DNA from: Ideonella margarita
GTDB lineage: Bacteria; Pseudomonadota; Gammaproteobacteria; Burkholderiales; Burkholderiaceae_C
DNA length: 64,000 bases
Assembly (NCBI RefSeq): GCF_038066635.1
Contig: NZ_JBBUTI010000001.1
Span: 589,338-653,337, forward strand
Reading direction: 5' to 3'
Shown piece by piece: positions 17,294 to 23,077 of this stretch. The notes under the pieces were generated by a model. The model was not told the origin of the DNA and did no database searches. It saw only the letters and a program-made list of their open reading frames with translations. The position numbers and the translations under genes are program-made. Position 1 is the stretch's first letter, and each line of letters begins with the position of its first letter.

Positions 17294-18060
17294 ACGCCAC
17301 CGCTACCAGCAAACAAGCCCGCATCACCGCCATCACCAGCGGCAAGGGCGGCGTTGGCAAGACCTTCATCTCGGCCAATCTGGCTGCCGCATTGGCTCGT
17401 CAAGGCGAGCGTGTGCTGGTGCTGGATGCCGACCTGGGCCTGGCCAACCTCGACGTGGTGCTGAACCTCTTTCCCAAGATCACCCTGCATGACGTCTTCA
17501 CCGGCAAGAACAAGCTGGAAGAGGCCATCCTGCCGGCGCCCGGGGGCTTCTCGGTGCTGCTGGCTGGCTCCGGCATGGTCGAGTACTCGCGGCTGACGCC
17601 CGAGGTGCGCGACCAGCTGCTGGGCGTGATCGAACAGGTCCGGCCGCGGTTCGACCGCATCCTGCTGGACACCGGCGCCGGCATCTCAGACGTGGTGCTC
17701 TACACCGTGTCGCTGGCCGATGAAGTGCTGGTCGTGGCCACGCCTGAGCCGACTTCGCTGACCGACGCCTACGCCACCATCAAGGTGCTGGCCACGACGC
17801 AGGGCCGACGCGACCTGCGCCTGCTCGTCAATCAATCCAGTCGCACCGGCGAAGGCCGCACCATTCGTGGCCAGTTGCAGCAAGTGGTCGACCGCTACGT
17901 CAGCCCGGGGCTCGACAGCCCGGTCAAGCTGGAGTTCGTGGCCGAAGTGCCGGTGGACAGCGCGGTGCGCGATGCCGTGAAGCGGCGACAATTGCTGATC
18001 GACTGCTTCCCGGGCAGTGCGGCTGCCCAGGCTGTGGTGGCTGCGGCCGCCCGCCTGTGA
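17290..18060 (+). CDS. MinD/ParA-family ATPase, FlhG (FleN)-like
   Basis: 256-residue ATPase with a deviant Walker A motif SGKGGVGKT (17-25), a switch segment DADLGLANLDVVL and DTGAGISDVVL in place of DxxG. The block LANLDVVLNLFPKITLHDVF and the length are most like FlhG/FleN/YlxH, which control flagellar number and placement together with FlhF; a Min or polar-localisation role is the alternative. No flagellar genes flank it here, but chemotaxis genes do, and it is translationally coupled to a diguanylate cyclase. It lacks an obvious C-terminal amphipathic membrane-targeting helix. Confidence 0.8.
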   Translation: MNATATSKQARITAITSGKGGVGKTFISANLAAALARQGERVLVLDADLGLANLDVVLNLFPKITLHDVFTGKNKLEEAILPAPGGFSVLLAGSGMVEYSRLTPEVRDQLLGVIEQVRPRFDRILLDTGAGISDVVLYTVSLADEVLVVATPEPTSLTDAYATIKVLATTQGRRDLRLLVNQSSRTGEGRTIRGQLQQVVDRYVSPGLDSPVKLEFVAEVPVDSAVRDAVKRRQLLIDCFPGSAAAQAVVAAAARL

Positions 18061-18067
18061 CCCGCTG

Positions 18068-18490
18068 ATGACCGAACACACAACCCCTGACGCTGCCCCC
18101 GCCGAGCCCGTTGCCACCCCGTTCGAGCGCATGGGCGGTGAGCCCGGCGTGCGCGCGCTGGTGGACCGGTTCTACGACCTGATGGATCTGGAGCCTTCGC
18201 TGGCGGTGCTGCGCGAAGTGCACGGCAGCACGCTGGACGACGCCCGCGACAAGCTGTTCTGGTTCCTGTGCGGCTGGCTGGGTGGCCCGGACTACTTCGT
18301 GCAGCGTTTTGGCCATCCGCGCCTGCGCGCCCGCCACCTGCCGTTTTCCATCGGCCGGGTTGAGCGTGACCAGTGGCTGGCCTGCATGTACCAGGCGATG
18401 CGCGAGTGCGAGGTGGAACCCGCACTGGCTGAACGCCTGGAAAAGTCGTTCTTCGACACCGCCGACTGGATGCGCAACCGGGCCGATTGA
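18068..18490 (+). CDS. group II truncated haemoglobin
   Basis: 140-residue group II (trHbO-type) globin, probably involved in oxygen or NO chemistry in the cytoplasm. Signature residues fit: Tyr36 at B10 (VDRFYDLMD), the proximal His90 at F8 (RARHLPFSI) and Trp103 at G8 (RDQWLACM). The N-terminal 15 residues are a disordered Pro/Ala stretch. It begins 7 nt after the ATPase stop, so the GGDEF-ATPase-globin genes form one unit. It converges with the DUF1839 gene across 29 nt. Confidence 0.93.
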   Translation: MTEHTTPDAAPAEPVATPFERMGGEPGVRALVDRFYDLMDLEPSLAVLREVHGSTLDDARDKLFWFLCGWLGGPDYFVQRFGHPRLRARHLPFSIGRVERDQWLACMYQAMRECEVEPALAERLEKSFFDTADWMRNRAD

Positions 18491-18519
18491 GGCCCTGTTG
18501 CCGCGACCTTTTGTGGTGG

Positions 18520-19545
18520 TTACTGGCGCTGCTGCCAGGCCGCCAGCGCACCCCAACCTTCGTCCCACGCCGACGCCATGTCGGAAAACAGCGTGCCAGG
18601 ATCAGCCGGACGGCTGCTGTTGACCATGCGCGCGCCCTTCAGGATGAAAGTCTTGGCCTGGGCCGACAACTGCTCAAACGCGGCGATGGCGCGGCTCAGT
18701 TCCTCGTCCCGCTGATCGCCCGACCACCAGGCAATCCAGCGGGCCGCCAGCTCGAAGGCCGAGCCCATCTGGCGGGTGCCTGCAAAGGCCCACGCGTGGT
18801 AGTGCGGCAGGCCTTGTTCGCGCAGGGCGGGCAGCTCTTGCAGGAAGCGCTCAGCAAAGCGCTGCACCGGGTTGTGCACCGGGCGGCGCGCCAGCAGGCC
18901 GGGCAACTCGGCACGCGCCAGCGCATGCAGCTCGGCCGATGGCCGCTGGCGCGTGCGGTCGAGGCGGATGAACTCGGCGAACAGCGGCAGGGCCACGGCA
19001 TCGGCCGGCCGCGGCGTCAGGCCGAAGGTGCCGTCAAAATCCTCACCCGTCAGCTCAAAGCAGCCGGCGTTGTGGAAGTAAACCAGGCGCTTGGCGGCGG
19101 CATCGACGGACACCAGCACGATCGTGGTCTTGGTGTGGTTCTGCCGGTAGTCGGTGCCCGCCACGTCCGGCAGCCAGAAGGCGTCGGCTTCGACGCTCAG
19201 CAGCTTGCCGGCGGCCAGGTGTTCCAGGGCGTGGTCCAGCAGCGGACGCCAAATCGTCAGCTCCTGCACGTCGAGGCCATGACGCTCCCGCAGCAGGTCA
19301 TGCGAGGGCTTGAAGAAGGTCCACTGGTCGCCTTCAAAATCCACCAGGGCACTGGCGCCCATCACGGCCAGCGGCTCCAGTGCCAGGCCGTGCAGCACAC
19401 CGATCCACAGGTCGGTGTAGCAATTTTTCTCGGGCCAGATGGCGCCGCTCGCATGCAGGGCATGCGGCAGCTGGTGCAGTGGGCTGGGGCCGGGCCATGC
19501 GCTGGCCACCCCGGCCTGCGGGGTGGCTGGTGGCGCGCCGCTCAT
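18520..19545 (-). CDS. DUF1839 family protein, candidate aminoacyl transferase
   Basis: 341-residue DUF1839 protein, a family found beside amino acid:[carrier protein] ligases. There is no signal peptide. NCYTDLW places Cys42 at the start of a helix. DAFWLPDV (Asp121) is followed by NHTKTTIVLVSVD (His137), then YFHNAGCFEL (Asn159). This Cys...His...Asn/Asp order, with beta strands after the His, resembles papain/C39-like folds such as the BtrH acyltransferase of butirosin synthesis. I infer that it may transfer the aminoacyl group from the carrier protein to an acceptor. The start at 19545 overlaps the ligase stop by ATGA, so the two are translationally coupled. Family identity is firm, enzymatic role is not. 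Confidence 0.82.
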   Translation of the reverse strand: MSGAPPATPQAGVASAWPGPSPLHQLPHALHASGAIWPEKNCYTDLWIGVLHGLALEPLAVMGASALVDFEGDQWTFFKPSHDLLRERHGLDVQELTIWRPLLDHALEHLAAGKLLSVEADAFWLPDVAGTDYRQNHTKTTIVLVSVDAAAKRLVYFHNAGCFELTGEDFDGTFGLTPRPADAVALPLFAEFIRLDRTRQRPSAELHALARAELPGLLARRPVHNPVQRFAERFLQELPALREQGLPHYHAWAFAGTRQMGSAFELAARWIAWWSGDQRDEELSRAIAAFEQLSAQAKTFILKGARMVNSSRPADPGTLFSDMASAWDEGWGALAAWQQRQ

Positions 19546-20465
19546 GACCAGAGTTGGGCACGCACCTCGGCGGGCCATTGGTTCACGTCGCAGCCGTGGG
19601 TCTTGAGCAGGGCCAGCACCACGCGCTCCAGGCCAAAGCCGAGGCAGGCGGTGTGGGCCGTGCTGCCGTCAGCGCGGCTGATGTCGAACTTGCTGGTGAA
19701 GTGCTCCTGGTGCCAGTTGAACGAGCACACGGCGGTGGGCTCAGTGGCTGACACCACGGGCACCACGATCTCGAACTTCAGGCGTTGCTCGCGCTGGCTG
19801 GTGGCCATCATCTTGCCGGCACGGCCAAAGAACGGGTCGTTCGCCACGTCGCTGTCGGCCGGCAGCCCCAGGCTGCGCAGCAGGGCCAGCCCGCGCTCCA
19901 GCCAGCTGTCGCGCCAGGCTTCCACGGCGTCCGGTGCGCCCACGCGAATGAACTCACGCATGCGGAAGGATTGCAGCCGTGTCGGCTCGTCAGACGGCTC
20001 ATGCCGGAAGCACCAGTTGCGGGTGGTGACCAGGCGGCCACCCTCGGGCAGCAGGCCACTGAACATCGGGTAGACCGGATAGCAGGCCGCGGGCAGCAGC
20101 ATCAGGTCGGTGATGTCGAGAAAGCTCTCCCAGCGCTCGCCAGCGCGTGCCTGGTCGGCCATCTCGCGTGCCTGCAGGCCCGTGCCGAAGAAGCTGTGGA
20201 TGCTGCCGATGAGCTGCGGGAAGTTGTCGAGATAACCCATCTTCTCGATCATGGTGCGGGCCACCACGGGCGGGAAGGTCATCGCTTCGGCGCCGTCGTC
20301 TGCCGCGCTGTTCATGACCAGGGCATCAAAGCGTTCGAGGATGTCCTCGAACACCGGCCCGCGGCCGTAGGCGCCGCGGATGCCCGTGGGCAGGATCAGT
20401 CCGTGCGCTGCCAGCTCATCATGGAAGGCGTGCGGATCGTAGGCGTCAATGGTGTGGTTCGTCAT
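19542..20465 (-). CDS. amino acid--[acyl-carrier-protein] ligase (SerRS-derived)
   Basis: 307-residue class II aminoacyl-tRNA-synthetase-like enzyme that activates an amino acid with ATP and loads it on the phosphopantetheine arm of a carrier protein instead of tRNA, as described for Bradyrhizobium Bll0957. It is only a catalytic core: the N-terminal coiled-coil tRNA arm of SerRS is absent. Motif 2 is TTRNWCFRHEPSDEPTRLQS, motif 3 is GFGLERVVLALL. Cys128, Glu171 and Cys274 have the spacing of the Zn2+ ligands of Bll0957-type enzymes. Characterised relatives use glycine or alanine; the specificity here is unknown. It lies 3 nt after the acyl-CoA-dehydrogenase-like gene and overlaps DUF1839. 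The cognate carrier is encoded divergently at 22808. Confidence 0.9.
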   Translation of the reverse strand: MTNHTIDAYDPHAFHDELAAHGLILPTGIRGAYGRGPVFEDILERFDALVMNSAADDGAEAMTFPPVVARTMIEKMGYLDNFPQLIGSIHSFFGTGLQAREMADQARAGERWESFLDITDLMLLPAACYPVYPMFSGLLPEGGRLVTTRNWCFRHEPSDEPTRLQSFRMREFIRVGAPDAVEAWRDSWLERGLALLRSLGLPADSDVANDPFFGRAGKMMATSQREQRLKFEIVVPVVSATEPTAVCSFNWHQEHFTSKFDISRADGSTAHTACLGFGLERVVLALLKTHGCDVNQWPAEVRAQLWS

Positions 20466-20468
20466 GGT

Positions 20469-21665
20469 TCAGTCGGCCTTGTGGACCAGCAGCAGCGATG
20501 CGCTGCGGGCGGCGATGCGGCCGTTTGAAATCATCAGCGACGCCGACATGGCGTCTCGGTGCGCGCGGCCCATGCTGTAGGCCGAATCATTCTTGTAGCC
20601 CTGGATGCCGACGATCTGCAGGGCGCCCTGCACGATGCGCGGTGCAGCCTCGGAGCAGGCGGTCTTCAGGTTGTTCATCTTCAGGGCCCAGTCGACGCGG
20701 GTGAATGCTTCCGAATCGGTGCCTGCCACCACCTGGGCATCAAACTCCTGGGCCAGGCCCTGCCAGTGGTAACGCATGGTCTGCAGCTCCACATTCAGTT
20801 TGGCCAGGTCGGTGGCCACCGGCGGCACCACGCCGGGCGACTTGCGCGCCAGACTGCGCACATAGGCGGCGGCTTGCGCGTAGGCCCCGAAGGCCAGGCC
20901 CCACCACAGCGACGCCCAGAGGATGTGCGAATACGGCACCATCGTCAGCGCGGAGATGGCCGGGTAGCCTTCCGGCAGCACCTGCTGCACATGGGCCGAG
21001 GCCTTCAGATCGAAGCCCGGACTGCAGGTGCCGCGCATGCCCAGCGTGTCCCAGGTGGACATCTGCGTCAGCGTGCAATCTTCGCGGCGCACCAGCACCA
21101 GCAATTGATCGCCCGCGGCAGCGTCATCGGCGCGGCGGGTGGTGACCAGGATGCCGTCGGCCTGCGCGCAGTACGAGCCGGTCGTGGCGGCCTTCTGCAG
21201 CTCGAAGCGTTCATCCGCCTGCTTGAGCGCGCAGATGCTGCTGCGGGTGTCGCCCCAGGTGCCCACCTCCGAGGTCATCGAGCCCAGCAGCAGTTGCCGC
21301 TCGACCAGCTCGCGCATCACCTCCTGGAAATAGGGGTCGTCTTTGCCGTGGCGGGTGATGCAGCCGACCTGGATGTAGTGCATGGCCAGCACCATGGCGC
21401 TGGCGCCGCAATGCTGGGACAGCTGGCTGACGAGTTGCGTCAGCTCGGCCATCGTGCAGCCGGCCCCGCCGTACTGGCGCGGCACCGGGGCTGACAGCGC
21501 CCGCACGCGGCGGAGCGCGTCGACGGTTTCCTGCGGGAATCGGGCCTCGCGGTCCACGTCGGCGGCATGGGTGGCGGCCGTCTCCCGGGCGAGCTGGCGG
21601 ACGCCGTCGAGCATGACGGGGAAGGGGGTGGCGGCGGTATCCATGGCGGTGTCCGTTGGCTGCAT
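20469..21665 (-). CDS. acyl-CoA dehydrogenase-like flavoprotein
   Basis: 398-residue member of the acyl-CoA dehydrogenase superfamily. Family blocks include VPRQYGGAGCTMAEL in the N-terminal helical domain, a middle beta domain (TWDTLGMRGTCSPGFDL) and a C-terminal helical domain with QIVGIQGYKNDSAYSMGRAHRDA. The usual C-terminal EGT motif that supplies the catalytic Glu in many members is not visible: the equivalent stretch reads MISNGRIAARSA. Because it is first in the operon with the amino acid:carrier ligase, its substrate is probably an aminoacyl thioester on the carrier protein, comparable to PltE oxidising prolyl-S-PCP. The start is uncertain (21665 or Met at 21644); the longer upstream frame lacks family similarity. 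Confidence 0.85.
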   Translation of the reverse strand: MQPTDTAMDTAATPFPVMLDGVRQLARETAATHAADVDREARFPQETVDALRRVRALSAPVPRQYGGAGCTMAELTQLVSQLSQHCGASAMVLAMHYIQVGCITRHGKDDPYFQEVMRELVERQLLLGSMTSEVGTWGDTRSSICALKQADERFELQKAATTGSYCAQADGILVTTRRADDAAAGDQLLVLVRREDCTLTQMSTWDTLGMRGTCSPGFDLKASAHVQQVLPEGYPAISALTMVPYSHILWASLWWGLAFGAYAQAAAYVRSLARKSPGVVPPVATDLAKLNVELQTMRYHWQGLAQEFDAQVVAGTDSEAFTRVDWALKMNNLKTACSEAAPRIVQGALQIVGIQGYKNDSAYSMGRAHRDAMSASLMISNGRIAARSASLLLVHKAD

Positions 21666-21723
21666 TTGCCCTGCCTGTGAGCCTTGTATCGGGCTGCTCG
21701 GACAGGGGCTTGCGCTATCGTGA

Positions 21724-21739
21724 TGTTCAAACCTGAACA
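21724..21739. promoter_or_regulatory. dyad in the divergent ligase-operon/hydrolase control region
   Basis: Perfect inverted repeat TGTTCA-N4-TGAACA. It lies midway in the 124-nt region between the divergent starts of the dehydrogenase-ligase-DUF1839 operon and the serine hydrolase gene. The size and symmetry suit a dimeric repressor or activator, but no regulator gene is adjacent. Confidence 0.45.
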
Positions 21740-21741
21740 GG

Positions 21742-21768
21742 GACGGGCGTCTTGAAACGACGTCCGTC
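21742..21768. promoter_or_regulatory. second inverted repeat in the same control region
   Basis: GACGGGCGTC and GACGTCCGTC form 10-nt arms around a 7-nt centre with one mismatch (a G-U pair in RNA). It follows the TGTTCA dyad by 2 nt and ends 21 nt before the hydrolase ATG. It may be another operator or a hairpin in the hydrolase leader. Confidence 0.35.
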
Positions 21769-21789
21769 GTGTTACTTTCAGTTTCCCAT

Positions 21790-22494
21790 ATGGACGCAAT
21801 AACCACCCTCAAAAGCCGCCTTGCCAATTGGGGGGGATGTGCGCTTGTAGAACCTGATGTAGCGCCAAAAGGCGCAGTGCTGTGGCTGCATGGCCGCGAA
21901 ATGGCGCCGGAAGACGTGGTGCCGCTGTTGCAGGCCTTGCGCGCGCCGGTGTTGTGGTGCGTGCCTGCCGGACCGGTGCAGCACGGCCAGGGGCGGCATT
22001 CCTGGTGGCCGCCCTATGACGAGCTGGGCACGCCCGTTGATGACTTTGCAAGCCACCAGCCCGAGGGGCGTGCAGCTGCCTTGGCCAGCCTGCGGCTGTG
22101 GTGGGACATCTTCGGTGCCCCTGACCAGACCTTGCCCTGGATGGTGGCGGGCTTCTCGCAGGGGGGCATGTTGCTGGCGGAAGCGCTGGCGCACTGGCCT
22201 GAGGCGCCACGGCCCGATGCACTGGCCTGGATGTCCAGCTCTCGCGTGGGGGTGGCGGACTGGCCGACGCGTGTTCCCCTGCTGGCTGACATGCCCGTGC
22301 TGGTGGCGCACGGCAACCACGATGTCGCGCCGAGCCCGGCCGCCGGCGAGGCCTTGTGCGACTGGCTCGCGGCGCAAGGTGCGCGTTGTGACTGGCTTCC
22401 GTTTGATGGCGGCCATGAATTGCCGCTGGTGGTCTGGCGGCGTTTGCAGCGCATGGCCAACGCCTTGAAACGGCAAGACGTCAATTTTTCCTAG
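21790..22494 (+). CDS. alpha/beta-hydrolase (carboxylesterase/thioesterase-like)
   Basis: 234-residue cytosolic serine hydrolase of the phospholipase/carboxylesterase type. The triad is readable: Ser123 in GFSQGG, Asp178 in GNHDVAPSP and His209 in FDGGHELP. WLHGRE early on is the oxyanion segment. It is divergent from the amino acid:carrier ligase operon and precedes the carrier protein gene, so a thioesterase role (releasing or proofreading aminoacyl groups on the carrier) is plausible. A general esterase is the conservative alternative. I see no strong ribosome-binding site before the ATG at 21790, which was chosen because an upstream in-frame start lies in the operator region. Confidence 0.82.
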   Translation: MDAITTLKSRLANWGGCALVEPDVAPKGAVLWLHGREMAPEDVVPLLQALRAPVLWCVPAGPVQHGQGRHSWWPPYDELGTPVDDFASHQPEGRAAALASLRLWWDIFGAPDQTLPWMVAGFSQGGMLLAEALAHWPEAPRPDALAWMSSSRVGVADWPTRVPLLADMPVLVAHGNHDVAPSPAAGEALCDWLAAQGARCDWLPFDGGHELPLVVWRRLQRMANALKRQDVNFS

Positions 22495-22513
22495 GGGCGT
22501 CGCCGGTGTGCCA

Positions 22514-22527
22514 CTAATGTCAATTAG
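22514..22527. promoter_or_regulatory. short palindrome upstream of the carrier-protein operon
   Basis: CTAAT-N4-ATTAG, about 33 nt upstream of the predicted -35 element and just after the hydrolase stop. It is AT-rich in a GC-rich context and could be an activator site. Confidence 0.3.
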
Positions 22528-22559
22528 GGGCTGCCAAGGTGGGCGGGGCGTGCCTATCA

Positions 22560-22588
22560 TTGACTCATTGAGAGCCAAATTGTAAGAA
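22560..22588 (+). promoter_or_regulatory. predicted sigma70-type promoter for the carrier protein/exopolysaccharide operon
   Basis: TTGACT (22560-22565), a 17-nt spacer and TAAGAA (22583-22588) form a fair promoter: good -35, weak -10. It lies in the 313-nt gap 22495-22807, an unusually AT-rich patch for this window. A leader of about 210 nt would follow, containing a GC hairpin at its end. The rest of the gap holds no recognisable gene; a 71-codon frame at 22590 is not convincing. Confidence 0.45.
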
Positions 22589-22773
22589 AATGTGCCAAGC
22601 CCGACGGGCCGCCGGTTGTACCAGCCGCGAAGGTCGACGCTTGAACACTGCCACCCTCAACGTGCTGAATCCTGATGACGTTTTTGTGGCGCCCACCCGG
22701 CGCCAGTCAGAAGGTGCCAGTCCTCCGGTCCAGGCCAGAGCCTGCGGGCGCCTCTTCCATCCACTGACCAAAA

Positions 22774-22795
22774 CCTGCCGATGTTTGCCGGCAGG
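22774..22795 (+). other. leader hairpin just upstream of the carrier protein gene
   Basis: CCTGCCG and CGGCAGG form a perfect 7-bp stem with an 8-nt loop, ending 12 nt before the ATG at 22808. There is no T-run, so it is not a normal terminator; it may affect ribosome access. Confidence 0.4.
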
Positions 22796-22807
22796 GTTGC
22801 TTTGACC

Positions 22808-23065
22808 ATGACCAATTCACAAGACATCGCCCAACGTGTTCGCCAAGTGCTGGCCCAGCAGGCCCGCCTGTCGCACGACGCCCTGACGCTCGATGACGCC
22901 GCTGACCTCTACCAGGCCGGCATGACCTCCCACGCCAGCGTCAACGTGATGCTGGCGCTGGAGGCCGAGTTTGATGTCGAGTTTCCCGACCACATGCTGA
23001 CGCGAGCCGTGTTCGCCAGCATCTCGGCCATCACGGCCGCCGTGGCGCGTTTGACGGACGCCTGA
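22808..23065 (+). CDS. stand-alone acyl/aminoacyl carrier protein
   Basis: 85-residue carrier protein of the phosphopantetheine family. The attachment serine is Ser41 in DLYQAGMTSHASVNVML, where AGMTS replaces the DSL of fatty-acid ACP; the form AG(M/L)TS is that of carriers paired with SerRS-like amino acid ligases. ALEAEFDVEFPDHML forms helix III and its lead. It should be converted to the holo form by a phosphopantetheinyl transferase encoded elsewhere. It is 12 nt upstream of the GH2-like gene and heads the run of exopolysaccharide genes, while the enzyme that loads it is in the divergent operon at 19542-20465. Confidence 0.88.
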   Translation: MTNSQDIAQRVRQVLAQQARLSHDALTLDDAADLYQAGMTSHASVNVMLALEAEFDVEFPDHMLTRAVFASISAITAAVARLTDA

Positions 23066-23077
23066 CCGCGACGCCCC

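Noticed and set aside
19542..20465. Second seryl-tRNA synthetase (duplicate of serS)
   Set aside because: It lacks the coiled-coil tRNA arm and has carrier-ligase motifs, and a full-length serS is at 40445. It is better read as an amino acid:carrier protein ligase.
22590..22805. 71-codon frame in the leader of the carrier protein gene
   Set aside because: It starts immediately at the predicted transcription start, has no ribosome-binding site or family, and its composition is not protein-like. A leader-peptide role cannot be fully excluded.
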